Origin: Pseudopedobacter sp044361595
GTDB taxonomy: Bacteria > Bacteroidota > Bacteroidia > Sphingobacteriales > Sphingobacteriaceae
Direction of reading: 5' to 3'
NCBI GenBank assembly: GCA_044361595.1
Contig: JBIKIN010000016.1
Span: forward strand, 1-64,000
DNA: 64,000 bases
The notes beneath the pieces were generated by a model. That model made no database searches. It was not told the origin of the DNA and worked only from the letters and a program-made list of their open reading frames with translations. Numbering within the stretch: the first letter of the stretch is position 1; every line of letters begins with the position of its first letter. This document shows positions 45,169 to 54,386 of this stretch, piece after piece. A program made the translations under genes and the position numbers.

Positions 45169-46779
45169 TTAATTTTTACCATTTAGGTATTTGATTTTTA
45201 CATCTTTGAACATGTAAAGATTGTTGCTGACTTTTAACTCTTTACCACTAGTTGTAGTCACGTTCTTTAAAATAACTTCCTTTGTTATCTCGTAAGGAAA
45301 TTTTTCTACATAAGAATCATTAATCATTTTTGTATTAAAATTATCAAAAACTGACCCTCCTTTATGGTCATTTGGATACTTAGAATCATCAATGCGAAGG
45401 TTATCGATAGTGATTTTTTCAGGCATGTAACAGGTGTAGCCAAAGTTGTGTAAACCAGTATAAGATCCACCAATTAAATTAAAGCTAGCTAACTTCCCAT
45501 TTGCTGGAATAAAATTACAATTTCGAATAATGAATTCTCCTTGCCAAGTACTCCCATAATCAGATCTAAGATTAATTAGATTTTTTGAATATATAGTAGA
45601 ATTCTCTACCAAAAAAGTTCCGCTGCCAATTGCATTTATACCTTGATGCCCTAAAGTTGAGTTGCGAATAGTTGCATTGGCAACTCCCATATGAGCATCA
45701 AATCTAGAAAATGTACAGCTATCATAAAGTAGATTTTTGCAATAATTAGACACCAAGATACCCCAGTATTTACTATCATTAATATCATTTGTTTGTTTAC
45801 AATTTATAAATGACACGTTTAATGCTCTGCTTATAGAAATGTCATAAGTACCCTTAGAAACAGTTACACCAGCCGAGCCAATAATTTGGTAAACCTTGTG
45901 CCCAGTAAGTACAGTATTTCTTACCGTTATATAGGCACAATCACCAATATTAATAAAACCACCATAAGGCGCTCCTTGTCCTCCCTCGCCTGTTATGCGA
46001 TGTTCTATACCGTTTAATTCCACATTAGACCTTCTAACTGCAATGCCTCTGGCGTAGTATTTTTCTTCTGATTTTGCATTATTTGCTATCGTTAAAAATT
46101 GCCCCCCGGTTACAGATAGCTTTACCGTGTCAATTGGCAATGCGTTGATATCTGTAATTTGTTCAAAATCCCAAATAATGGGGGAATTTTTGTCCAAATA
46201 GCCTTTTTTGTCAGCAATAAAAATATCTGTTTGAGGCTTTCCATTATTTTGATTTCCTCCAAATCTAATGTATTGATAAACGTTGGAGTTAATTGCAGTA
46301 ATTATGCAGGTGCTTGGCAGGGTAATATCAATTTTCTCCTGATTTCTTTTAAGATTGAAAATTCCTTTAAGTTTAAATGATTTTAGACTAGAACTGATCA
46401 TAAATACGCTTAAACTCGCGTTTTGCGAACTAACATTGGTATCATCAATAATAAATTTTGCTGTTCCAAAATCGGTATCGGTTTGGATAATGGCTGTAGG
46501 TCCTTCGGCCCCGATATAATAAGTAGCACCATCATTAGCTTTTACCTTTAACTTATTTTGATTAGCAAATGTGTGGGTTGCAGCTATGGCGTAAATATCA
46601 TTAGTTTTCCCGTCTCCTTTTGCCCCTAAATCATTATAAGTTACATATCCTTTGGCTTTAAATTTAAGTACCTCTTCTTGAGTAAATGAAATTTTAGTTT
46701 GTCCTGATGAGATATTGTAAACTCCAGAAAATAAGAGCGTAAATAGAATGATGATGTTGATGTTAGTCTTTCTTTTCAT
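45169..46779 (-). CDS. Secreted right-handed beta-helix protein, candidate lyase or hydrolase
   Basis: The 536-residue protein has a signal peptide (ends YNISSGQ). The N-terminal phrase GYVTYNDLGAKGDGKTND is the pectate-lyase/GH28-superfamily hallmark (phage-tail-spike-like AKGDGKTDD). The rest has beta-helix rungs (NVSFINCKQTNDIND, NLLYDSCTFSRFDAHMGVAN, ATIRNSTLGHQGINAIGSGT, FLVENSTIYSKNLINLRSDY). No characterised polysaccharide lyase or GH28 catalytic triad was confidently recognised; the D/H-rich rung SRFDAHMGVANATIRN is a possible active site. It is encoded between a second beta-helix protein and the sulfatase in a PUL that has GH88 but no obvious lyase. Confidence 0.75.
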   Translation of the reverse strand: MKRKTNINIIILFTLLFSGVYNISSGQTKISFTQEEVLKFKAKGYVTYNDLGAKGDGKTNDIYAIAATHTFANQNKLKVKANDGATYYIGAEGPTAIIQTDTDFGTAKFIIDDTNVSSQNASLSVFMISSSLKSFKLKGIFNLKRNQEKIDITLPSTCIITAINSNVYQYIRFGGNQNNGKPQTDIFIADKKGYLDKNSPIIWDFEQITDINALPIDTVKLSVTGGQFLTIANNAKSEEKYYARGIAVRRSNVELNGIEHRITGEGGQGAPYGGFINIGDCAYITVRNTVLTGHKVYQIIGSAGVTVSKGTYDISISRALNVSFINCKQTNDINDSKYWGILVSNYCKNLLYDSCTFSRFDAHMGVANATIRNSTLGHQGINAIGSGTFLVENSTIYSKNLINLRSDYGSTWQGEFIIRNCNFIPANGKLASFNLIGGSYTGLHNFGYTCYMPEKITIDNLRIDDSKYPNDHKGGSVFDNFNTKMINDSYVEKFPYEITKEVILKNVTTTSGKELKVSNNLYMFKDVKIKYLNGKN

Positions 46780-46804
46780 TTTTAATGATAACTAATAGCT
46801 AATA

Positions 46805-48523
46805 TTACTTACTCTTTCTTTCTTTTAATTGTTGAAAGTACAATGATTTAGGCATAATATTCTCTCCATCAGAAAATATATAACCATCACCAACTGATGG
46901 GGGACCCGTGTATTTAAAATTTTGATTAGATACCACATTTAACTTATTTAATCTATTTTGGATGGATTGATCAGAACTCCATTGGTCTTTAAGTTTAATA
47001 GTTCCGAAAGAAAAGTTTTGGCCTGTAGGAGGTTTCATGATGACAGCTAAAGGGGTAATACAGTTCCATAATACCATTTGGGCGCCAGACCAACCATGTC
47101 CTGAACCCCAACTTCCTCTGTTTGATAAACTAAATGCTGCATCTGGACCAGAAACTGAACAATTTTCAAAAAGCGTTCCTGTAGCCCATCTTTGGTGTGG
47201 TTCTGAGAAATTATGACAAAGCTCGGCCTTATTATCTAAAAATGCATTTGGACCTGCAACTACAGCACCCATTATAAAATCATGACGGGCGTTGCTTGAG
47301 TAACAATTATAAACCAAACATTGCTGCCCATTAATTAAGTATGCATATCTTCTGCCGCCAAAAATTAAACTTACCGGTTCTAAAAAGCTAGAATTTTGTA
47401 TAGTGATAAATCTACTTTTTACACCGCAAACAAAGCCAAAAGAAAATACTTTTGATTCTACATTATCTACCCAGCTATTTTCTGCATTTACGAATTCTAC
47501 GCAAGTCCATCCATGTTGTTCATCTGCAAAATAACTGGTGTTTCCTTTACTTTTATCTGTAACACTATTATTAAATAGAGAAGTTGCAGATAAATTAGCA
47601 ATCCCAACTTCGGTTAATCTTTTAAAATACTTGTATTTATAAACTATTGCACCACCAAATTCTTTCTGTAGGGCATTGGTAATAGGAATATTTAAAGTAA
47701 TGGTTTTTCCTTTAATAGCGGTAATGGTTCGCTCAAATTTTAAGTTCTTACTGCCCGGCATCCACTGCTCTGTTGCATCATATTTTTTCTTATCTTCACT
47801 TATTTTACCAGCTGTTTCATATCTATCAAAGTAAGCTTTGCTTAATTCTGCAACCGGAAGCCAAATTGATTCAATTTTATCCATTCCAATAAAAGAAATC
47901 CATTCTGCTGTACTAGGTCTTTCAACAATAATAGCATCCCCAACTTTAAAAGGAGATACATCATCTAATAATAATTTTTTTGTTCCTGATGGGACATAAT
48001 CAGCAATTACCTGCCTTTTAGATTGATTATCAACATTAGCATTTTCTGGTTCCCCAACTTCTATTAACGTGTACTGCTTTGGAGTAGTGGCAATTAAAAT
48101 AGTTTCTTTAGCCTTAGATTTTTCACCCATTAAAGTGATACCTGAATAATTAATTTTAAGTGTTTTTGCTATTTTGTATTCACCAGCGGTTAACAAAATT
48201 GCTCCCCTCAATCCATCTTTATTTAATGGGAGTTGCCCTACGCTATCCAGAGCATTTTGTATCAATAAAGTATTATCTCCATCTAATGGTTTCAATATTT
48301 TAACCACTTTAGGAATATCGATATTTACTCCTCCCCCTTTGTAACCACAAAAAGAAAAATCTGGAATGATGTCTCCCTGAGGCGTATAGGGAGAATAAAT
48401 AATTCTTTTAGTTACTTTATCTACCGTAATTAAAGACTTTTCATTTTGTGAGAAAACAATTGAACTATTAAGAATTAACCCTAGGAAAAATAAAGTCCAA
48501 ATAAATGATTTGATTTCGTTCAT
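46805..48523 (-). CDS. Secreted beta-helix protein of unassigned family
   Basis: The 572-residue protein has a signal peptide (ends SIVFSQ). A Bacteroidota-typical opening (IPDFSFCGYKGGGVNIDIPK) precedes a pectate-lyase-like fold: LIQNALDSVGQLP, GAILLTAGEYKIAKTLKINY and SGITLMGE. Rungs continue with WTCVEFVNAENSWVDNVESK, FITIQNSSFLEPVSLIFGGR and LVYNCYSSNARHDFIMGAVV. A conserved-looking pocket NARHDFI...HNFSEPHQRWATG carries His, Arg and Asp residues suited to catalysis. The enzyme family was not identified; this type of protein occurs in PULs for acidic polysaccharides. It lies 26 bp after an esterase gene and 25 bp before the other beta-helix gene. Confidence 0.75.
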   Translation of the reverse strand: MNEIKSFIWTLFFLGLILNSSIVFSQNEKSLITVDKVTKRIIYSPYTPQGDIIPDFSFCGYKGGGVNIDIPKVVKILKPLDGDNTLLIQNALDSVGQLPLNKDGLRGAILLTAGEYKIAKTLKINYSGITLMGEKSKAKETILIATTPKQYTLIEVGEPENANVDNQSKRQVIADYVPSGTKKLLLDDVSPFKVGDAIIVERPSTAEWISFIGMDKIESIWLPVAELSKAYFDRYETAGKISEDKKKYDATEQWMPGSKNLKFERTITAIKGKTITLNIPITNALQKEFGGAIVYKYKYFKRLTEVGIANLSATSLFNNSVTDKSKGNTSYFADEQHGWTCVEFVNAENSWVDNVESKVFSFGFVCGVKSRFITIQNSSFLEPVSLIFGGRRYAYLINGQQCLVYNCYSSNARHDFIMGAVVAGPNAFLDNKAELCHNFSEPHQRWATGTLFENCSVSGPDAAFSLSNRGSWGSGHGWSGAQMVLWNCITPLAVIMKPPTGQNFSFGTIKLKDQWSSDQSIQNRLNKLNVVSNQNFKYTGPPSVGDGYIFSDGENIMPKSLYFQQLKERKSK

Positions 48524-48548
48524 GTTTTTTTGAAACTATTAGGTGCAA

Positions 48549-49463
48549 TTAGAGGTTGGAATGTAAAAAAGAAACAATTTCAGGAATCTTTGTGTCCTCA
48601 ACGTATTTATATTGTACATGTCCCTTGTCTATCATAATATTCAAAACAGAGTTTTTAGAGCCTATTTCTTTCATCCTATTATCTAAAGCATAAGCAAATT
48701 GAACATTTATCAATTCATCTTTATCTCCATGATAAATTAAAACTGGTAATTTATTATTTGTAATTGATTTTGTACTTTCTAGACCACCCCATAAATCTAC
48801 AACAGCTTTAACAGCAAGCACTTTTTGCTTCGAAACATATGCAACATAGAGAGCTGTCATGGCACCGGCAGATCCTCCTCCAATAGCAAACTGATTAGTA
48901 TTGAAGTGGTATTTTGCAGCATTATCTTTAACCCATTTCATAGCTTCAAGGGCGTCTTCTGATGCTTTTGCTACAGCTTCATTTAATACTGGATGAAAAG
49001 AATCATTTTGTGGTAATCCATTAGCCATATTATTTGAACAATAAGAACCTTTAACGCCCTTGTATTTTAAATATAAGGTGTAATTAATAGAAACTACTGC
49101 GAAACCCTGTGCTGCAATTTTACTACAAAGGCTAGTCATACTTCCTTTATCTCCGCCTGTAAATCCTCCGCCATGAATAAACAAAAACACCGGAACTAAC
49201 TCTGTTTTATTCGCTTTTTTAGGCAAAAATAAATCTAGAATTCTATCTGATGTTGAATCTGTGGCGAGATTAGGAATAGAACCGTATCTAATATTTTTAG
49301 TGATAGCTACACCGTTGTAAGTAGATAGTACCTCTTTAGGAGCTAAATACTTTTTACCAGGTACCTCTTGAGCACTCAATTTAGAACACAAAGCTACTGT
49401 TAAGAAAAAGAGAGTACAGAACGTTAAAGGCTTTCGATTCAATGTGATTAAAATTAGGTTCAT
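48549..49463 (-). CDS. Secreted alpha/beta-hydrolase esterase, first gene of the distal PUL operon
   Basis: The 304-residue protein has a signal peptide (ends CSKLSAQ). The fold shows oxyanion motif FLFIHGGGFTGGDKG, nucleophile Ser in GGGSAGAMTA, acid region YHGDKDELINVQFA and His in IDKGHVQYKY. It is distinct from the esterase at 42709 and belongs to the same broad carbohydrate-esterase-like group. Its promoter region carries the PUL direct repeat and a -7 box whose predicted transcript starts only about 10 nt before the ATG at 49463. The leader would thus be very short unless the start codon used differs. Confidence 0.85.
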   Translation of the reverse strand: MNLILITLNRKPLTFCTLFFLTVALCSKLSAQEVPGKKYLAPKEVLSTYNGVAITKNIRYGSIPNLATDSTSDRILDLFLPKKANKTELVPVFLFIHGGGFTGGDKGSMTSLCSKIAAQGFAVVSINYTLYLKYKGVKGSYCSNNMANGLPQNDSFHPVLNEAVAKASEDALEAMKWVKDNAAKYHFNTNQFAIGGGSAGAMTALYVAYVSKQKVLAVKAVVDLWGGLESTKSITNNKLPVLIYHGDKDELINVQFAYALDNRMKEIGSKNSVLNIMIDKGHVQYKYVEDTKIPEIVSFLHSNL

Positions 49464-49478
49464 TATTATTGGATGCTA

Positions 49479-49545
49479 TAAAAGTAATTAATTAAGCAAA
49501 ATCATAAAGAGTCATTTGTATCCAATTTAGAGGGCTAATGAGTTC
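49479..49545 (-). promoter_or_regulatory. PUL promoter A: direct repeat plus -7 box
   Basis: Plus-strand TCATTTGTATCC at 49512-49523 is the conserved half-site; the second copy 22 bp on (49534-49545) is weak (about 5 of 12). The minus-strand -7 box TACTTTTA is at 49479-49486, 26 bp from the half-site, the same distance as in promoters B and C. It drives the esterase/beta-helix/sulfatase operon. Confidence 0.6.
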
Positions 49546-49630
49546 ATTTTATCAAATTAACCAATACTTCAATGAAATAGGTTTTAAATAGGCTTTAATA
49601 ATTTTAATCCTAAAAGTTAAAACAAAAAAA

Positions 49631-49663
49631 ATGGACAACGAAACAATTAAGTCTGTTGTCCAT
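49631..49663 (-). terminator. Rho-independent terminator of the CBM96-like gene
   Basis: ATGGACAAC (49631-49639) and GTTGTCCAT (49655-49663) form a 9-bp stem. On the minus strand it is followed by a run of seven T. It is 67 bp after the stop of the 193-residue gene and ahead of promoter A. Confidence 0.85.
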
Positions 49664-49729
49664 TAGCATAAACCAATTATTAATATTGAAAAAATTCTTT
49701 TTAAATAATTTAATGGCACTAATTGTAAG

Positions 49730-50311
49730 TTAGTTACTTGTGATTACTAATTCTGGTTTGCCAGAAGCAAATTCCTTACTTCCAAAACCTAACTGTATAT
49801 TAGCCTTCGCGTCGTCCTGAAATATTAGGCTCACCATTCCATCTCCAGCTGCTTCATTTTTAACATAATCAGTAACATCCCATTCGTGGTAAGTTCTACC
49901 AGTAATAGCAACAGTTCCAAGATTAGCTCCTGCTACTGGGGCATTGTTCCAAGTAATTGCTGATTCCGTCCAAGAATCTGTTGTTTTGTAGGCAGTTATC
50001 GAAAGTGCCGTACCAAATTTAACATTGAGTCTTACTACTGCTTTTTGTATCCCTTTTAGCCCTTTTACATCAAATTTAAGGAAAGTCTTTCTTGATCCAC
50101 TTATATTAGGATTATTCCTTATAATTAAATTTTGTTCACTACCATAGTTTGTTTCCCCATTTGTTCCTCCCATAATGTAGGTATCATCGGTAGGATTAAC
50201 TGTTATTGTTTTATCTGCTGTTGCTGTGAAATGAGCATCAGATACTGGAGATAGGTTAAAACCCATAACTGAAATCAGCATTAGAGGGCTCAAAATTGTT
50301 GCAATTTTCAT
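49730..50311 (-). CDS. Stand-alone DNRLRE/CBM96-like carbohydrate-binding protein
   Basis: The 193-residue secreted protein consists of a leader and a single DNRLRE-type beta-sandwich: DDTYIMGGTNGETNYGSEQN, LIIRNNPNISGSRKTFLKFD, TDSWTESAITWNNAPVAGAN, EWDVTDYVKNE and DDAKANIQLGFGSKEF. This domain, also listed as CBM96, is usually attached to lyases or other large enzymes. Here it is alone, with its own PUL-type promoter and terminator, so it may be strongly expressed as a free glycan-binding protein. Some relatives bind acidic glycans such as alginate; the ligand here is not known. Confidence 0.8.
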   Translation of the reverse strand: MKIATILSPLMLISVMGFNLSPVSDAHFTATADKTITVNPTDDTYIMGGTNGETNYGSEQNLIIRNNPNISGSRKTFLKFDVKGLKGIQKAVVRLNVKFGTALSITAYKTTDSWTESAITWNNAPVAGANLGTVAITGRTYHEWDVTDYVKNEAAGDGMVSLIFQDDAKANIQLGFGSKEFASGKPELVITSN

Positions 50312-50379
50312 ATTCGTTATTTTTAAAGTTTGTGAATAAATGATACCCCAAAAGAAGTATTTGGCTTAATTAGTTATTT

Positions 50380-50446
50380 CAAAAGTAATCCATTAGTCAA
50401 GCTTCAAACAAGCCATTTGTATCCTATTTAAAGGTCAATTGTATTG
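50380..50446 (-). promoter_or_regulatory. PUL promoter B: direct repeat plus -33/-7 boxes
   Basis: Plus-strand half-sites CCATTTGTATCC (50413-50424) and TCAATTGTATTG (50435-50446) are 22 bp apart. On the minus strand a -33-like TTTG lies at 50405-50408 and a perfect -7 box TACTTTTG at 50380-50387, 26 bp from the repeat. It drives the CBM96-like gene, with a leader of about 60 nt. Confidence 0.68.
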
Positions 50447-50465
50447 TTTATTGCTTAAAATCATA

Positions 50466-52700
50466 CTATTGATTTGAACTGTACAATAAATCCTTTTTCA
50501 ATTGAATATTTGCTGAAGAGTTTCCAATCAAGATTTGATGTGATCCTTCTTGTATCTCCCACTTATGCTTCTCGTTACTCCAATAGGCTAATAAATCTTG
50601 TTTGGAAATATTAAAGTTTATTTTTCGCTGCTCACCTGGCTTAAGAAATACCTTCTCAAATGCTTTCAGCTCCTTTATTGGTCTTTGGATCTTAGTATTC
50701 AAATCAGAAACGTACAATTGTACTACCTCTGCTCCGTACATTTTACCAGTATTTTTAACCGTTACAGCAATCTGAATGCTATCCCTTTCTTTTATTTTAT
50801 CAGATGAAAATGTCAAATCACTCATGTTAAATTGCGTATAAGACAATCCGTAACCAAATGGAAACTGTATAGGCTTATTATACTTCTCGTACCATCTGTA
50901 TCCTACAAAAACTCCCTCTGAATAAGGCATATGAACCAATTGGTTAGGCTGTACAAATTTTGAAATTTCTGATGTTGCCTTGGGATTAGTTGCTTTCCAA
51001 TACTCTTTATAATAGCTATTAGCACCCTTCCAATAAGGTTTACCACCTAAAAAATTAAAATCAGGGTCTGGGCTATCTTGAAAAGATTTTTCTAAAGTAA
51101 AAGGTAATTTACCCGATGGACTTACTTTACCACTAATAATATTAGACAATGCTGTGCCTCTTTCTTGGCCTAGCATAAAAGTCCATAATATTCCTTTTAC
51201 ATCATTTAACCAAGGTAATTCTAAACCGTTAGCAGAGCTAATTAAAACAATCACATTTGGGTTTAATTTGCAAAGGTTTTTTATGGCGTTATGGGCGGAA
51301 TCTGGACCAGTAAAAGGAATATCATATCCTTCTCCAGCATCTTTACTTAATCTAAAAATAACTGCATCAGCATTTTTAATTTGCTCGTCTGTTGGTTTTT
51401 CAGTTACGATTAATTGCTTGCCATAGACTTGTTTTAATGCTGTAGAAAAATCTATATGATCAAACCCTGCTACATAACCAGCACCTTCACCAGTGAAAAT
51501 CTCTGGTTTACCTGTCAATAAAATTTTCTTATTTCTAGCAATAGGTAAAATTTGGTTTTCGTTTTTTAATAAGCAAATAGCTTCTTCAGCCGTTTTTTGT
51601 GCGATGATTTTGTGCTCTGCTATCTTACCTAGCATACCTTTATCTACCGGGTTTCTATCGTAAATTCCCGCTGCAAAGAAGGTAGATAGGTTAGCAAAAA
51701 TCATCTCATCTAACTCCTTTTCTATTTTTGGTTTTTGATTAGGATGTAAAATCAAATAGGTTTTGATGTAATCTGCAAACGTATTATTCTCAGGCATCAT
51801 TAAAGAAAGGCCTGATGTTGTCGCTAGATATTGTAGACTAGGGAAATAATTGGTGTTTTGCCAATCGGTCATGGCAATTCCTTTAAAACCATACTCGTCT
51901 CTTAAAATGTCTTGTATTAAAGGTTTATGCATAGAGTTTGGGATGCTATTTACTAGATTATTCCCACTCATGATGGCTTTTAAATCTGCTTCCTGAATTA
52001 AAGCTTTCCAAGGTGGAAGATAAAATTCTCTCAATGTTCTTTCATCAACATCACTACTAACAATGTGCCTTATAAATTCTACATCGTTACAGATAAAGTG
52101 CTTCGCGGTAGCAATAACTCCTCCGCTTTGCAAGCCTTTTACATAAGGAACAGCAATTTTTGTGGTTAAAAGAGGATCTTCGCCCAAGTATTCGTAATTT
52201 CTTCCGCCCTCTGATAATCGTTGCATATTAATTCCCGGACCTAAAAGTATATCTACACCATGTTGCTTACACTCCTCTCCTATGGCTGTTCCGAATCTTC
52301 CGGCTAATGCCGGATTGAAAGTAGCTGCTAAAGCTTGCATACTAGGGAACGAGGTACTCACTTCTTTCTCAGAAGCGATAGATTCTAGCCTTATGCCTTG
52401 CGAAGCATCGGCCATGATAACCGGTCTAATTCCTAAATTTTTAATGCCCGGAAAACAAAATCCAAGATATCCTCCTGTAAAACTCATTTTTTGTTCGAAA
52501 GAAAGGAAGCTTATTAAATTACGAGCTCTTTCTGCTGGCTTCAGTTTTGGATTCTGATAAACTGCTCCTTTAGGAAAACCATTAAACTGGCTTAAAGGTT
52601 GTAATTCTTGAGGGTTAATACGTTGTGCAAACAATGTAACGGGTAAAATGAAAAGGATTACTCCGCTTAATAGCACTAATTTTCTGTGTAAATTTCTCAT
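50466..52700 (-). CDS. GH3-family exo-glycosidase (beta-glucosidase/xylosidase type)
   Basis: The 744-residue secreted enzyme has a signal peptide ending TLFAQ. The GH3 N-domain shows PVIMADASQGIRL, GPGINMQRLSEGGRNYEYLG, KHFICND and the catalytic nucleophile Asp279 in GIAMTDWQ. The C-domain has ICLLKNENQILPIARNKKIL and GEGYDIPFTGPD, and a C-terminal fibronectin-like domain carries SYTQFNMSDLTFS and VQLYVSDLNTK. The family removes terminal beta-linked glucose, xylose or related sugars. It is 29 bp after a sulfatase gene in the same operon, so it presumably acts on desulfated oligosaccharides. The exact sugar specificity cannot be read from sequence. Confidence 0.92.
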   Translation of the reverse strand: MRNLHRKLVLLSGVILFILPVTLFAQRINPQELQPLSQFNGFPKGAVYQNPKLKPAERARNLISFLSFEQKMSFTGGYLGFCFPGIKNLGIRPVIMADASQGIRLESIASEKEVSTSFPSMQALAATFNPALAGRFGTAIGEECKQHGVDILLGPGINMQRLSEGGRNYEYLGEDPLLTTKIAVPYVKGLQSGGVIATAKHFICNDVEFIRHIVSSDVDERTLREFYLPPWKALIQEADLKAIMSGNNLVNSIPNSMHKPLIQDILRDEYGFKGIAMTDWQNTNYFPSLQYLATTSGLSLMMPENNTFADYIKTYLILHPNQKPKIEKELDEMIFANLSTFFAAGIYDRNPVDKGMLGKIAEHKIIAQKTAEEAICLLKNENQILPIARNKKILLTGKPEIFTGEGAGYVAGFDHIDFSTALKQVYGKQLIVTEKPTDEQIKNADAVIFRLSKDAGEGYDIPFTGPDSAHNAIKNLCKLNPNVIVLISSANGLELPWLNDVKGILWTFMLGQERGTALSNIISGKVSPSGKLPFTLEKSFQDSPDPDFNFLGGKPYWKGANSYYKEYWKATNPKATSEISKFVQPNQLVHMPYSEGVFVGYRWYEKYNKPIQFPFGYGLSYTQFNMSDLTFSSDKIKERDSIQIAVTVKNTGKMYGAEVVQLYVSDLNTKIQRPIKELKAFEKVFLKPGEQRKINFNISKQDLLAYWSNEKHKWEIQEGSHQILIGNSSANIQLKKDLLYSSNQ

Positions 52701-52729
52701 TAAAATTTAGGTTTTGTTAGTTGAAATCA

Positions 52730-54172
52730 CTAATTATTTAACGTACCAGCCGGACGACGATTCTTTCCTATTATTCCTTTCAAATCATCTCCCAAATCTT
52801 CTCTAGCTTTATCCGCTAATTTTTGAAGCTCAACCACAATCTCGGGGTAAGATTCTTGAAGGTCATATCGTTCTCCTGGATCTTGCCTAAGGTCATATAG
52901 TGCCATTGGGAAGTTAACCTTAGTTGTTTTTCCAGGTACTCCGTCTTTACCTAGCAAATCCTTTTCGTAAGTGAAGAAATCATGCGGGAGCATTAGCTTC
53001 CAATCATCACGTCTTACCGCCTTTAACGAGTTATCATCAAAATAATAATAAAAATTACTCCTCGGACTTGGCTTAGCTATTCCTTTGAGTAAATCTGTAA
53101 TATCTACACCATCAATTTTATTTACTGGCATTTGTAAACCACAAATTGCAACTAACGTAGGAAGAAGATCAATAGAAGAAGCCAACTTATTATTCACTAC
53201 TCCTTCAGGAATATTCCCATTCCACTTCATCACACATGGAACTCGCTGTCCTCCCTCAAACACTGTAGTTTTCCCTTCTCGTAATCCACCGCTAGAGCCT
53301 CCCCAATTCCCAAATTTACGCCAGGGGCCATTGTCGCTTGTCAAAATAATCAAGGTATTATCTTCTAACCCCTGCTCTTTAATCGTTTTCAATATCTCTC
53401 CTACAGACCAATCTAGTTCCATCATTACATCACCATAAACACCTGCCCCGCTTTTACCCTTAAATTTTTCAGAAGCGGCAATGGGTACGTGTGGCATAGA
53501 ATGAGGCATGTAAAGGAAAAATGGCTTCTTTTTATTTGATTTGATAAACTGAAGGGCATGCTTTGTGTATAATCCCGTTAAATGAGATTGATCCTCCATT
53601 GAATTGACTATACTAACTTTACTATTGCCTTCCATTAAAGGCAAGGGAACAAACTTGTTCTGAGAATTAGGTCCTAGTTGCTTACCTGCGGGACCAAAAG
53701 GCCACATATCATTAGAATAAGGCAAGCCAAAAAACACGTCAAACCCTTGTTGAAGAGGCAAAAATGGAGTTTGATCTCCCAAATGCCATTTGCCAAAAAT
53801 TGCAGTAGCATAGCCTTTTTGTTTAAATAATTCAGACATTAAGGTTTCTGAAGGATTAATTCCTTTTTTACTATCAGGAAATAAGGCCCCGGCCAAACCT
53901 ACTCTGTTAGGATAACAACCGGTTAATAGTCCAGCTCTTGAAGCTGTACACACAGCTTGCGGCGCTAAATAATTTGTAAAGCGCATCCCCTCTTTGGCCA
54001 TTTTATCAATATTAGGCGTTTGATATGCAGTAGCTCCGAAGGATCCTAAATCACCATAGCCCATATCATCCATATAGATTAAAACTACATTTGGAACTTT
54101 TCGCTGTGCATAAATAGTTGTTTGATTAATAGCTATTGAAAACAATAGACATAAAATTATTTTAATTCTCAT
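52730..54172 (-). CDS. Secreted sulfatase (arylsulfatase-type, S1 family)
   Basis: The 480-residue protein has a signal peptide ending TIYAQ. It shows NVVLIYMDDMGYGDLGSFG (calcium-site Asp pair) and the formylglycine motif C75-T-A-S-R in QAVCTASRAGLLTG, followed by YPNRVGLAGAL. GKWHLGDQTPFLPLQQGFD, LYMPHSMPHVPIA and TSDNGPWRKFGNWGGSSGGL complete the active site. This is the arylsulfatase A-like design, distinct from the iduronate-2-sulfatase-like enzyme in the same PUL, so the two probably remove sulfate from different positions. It is the first gene of a two-gene unit with GH3 under promoter C. Confidence 0.92.
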   Translation of the reverse strand: MRIKIILCLLFSIAINQTTIYAQRKVPNVVLIYMDDMGYGDLGSFGATAYQTPNIDKMAKEGMRFTNYLAPQAVCTASRAGLLTGCYPNRVGLAGALFPDSKKGINPSETLMSELFKQKGYATAIFGKWHLGDQTPFLPLQQGFDVFFGLPYSNDMWPFGPAGKQLGPNSQNKFVPLPLMEGNSKVSIVNSMEDQSHLTGLYTKHALQFIKSNKKKPFFLYMPHSMPHVPIAASEKFKGKSGAGVYGDVMMELDWSVGEILKTIKEQGLEDNTLIILTSDNGPWRKFGNWGGSSGGLREGKTTVFEGGQRVPCVMKWNGNIPEGVVNNKLASSIDLLPTLVAICGLQMPVNKIDGVDITDLLKGIAKPSPRSNFYYYFDDNSLKAVRRDDWKLMLPHDFFTYEKDLLGKDGVPGKTTKVNFPMALYDLRQDPGERYDLQESYPEIVVELQKLADKAREDLGDDLKGIIGKNRRPAGTLNN

Positions 54173-54253
54173 ATTCGTTATTTTTTATAGCTAATGATTG
54201 ATAAAAGCCATTAATTAGTTTTAAATTAAATTTGGTTATATAATTGGATAATG

Positions 54254-54320
54254 TAAAATTAACCGTTTAAAAAGTCCCAAATTGGGTCATTTGTATCCAA
54301 TTTAGAGGTCATTTGTATGC
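54254..54320 (-). promoter_or_regulatory. PUL promoter C: near-perfect direct repeat plus -7 box
   Basis: Plus-strand TCATTTGTATCC (54287-54298) and TCATTTGTATGC (54309-54320) are 22 bp apart and differ at one base. The minus-strand -7 box TAATTTTA is at 54254-54261, 26 bp from the repeat, with TTTG at 54278-54281 as a possible -33 element. The palindrome CCCAAATTGGG (54276-54286) lies against the inner half-site. It drives the sulfatase/GH3 operon with a leader of about 75 nt. Confidence 0.72.
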
Positions 54321-54386
54321 TCCAAAGCTTAATCAACTTCTAAAGAATTGCTATTCAAATCAATTAAATCATAATTGGTAAATCGT

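Noticed and set aside
51154..51426. Plus-strand open frame opposite the GH3 gene (with similar ones at 52282 and 53085)
   Set aside because: They run antisense to well-supported enzymes and show no domain, signal or start context of their own.
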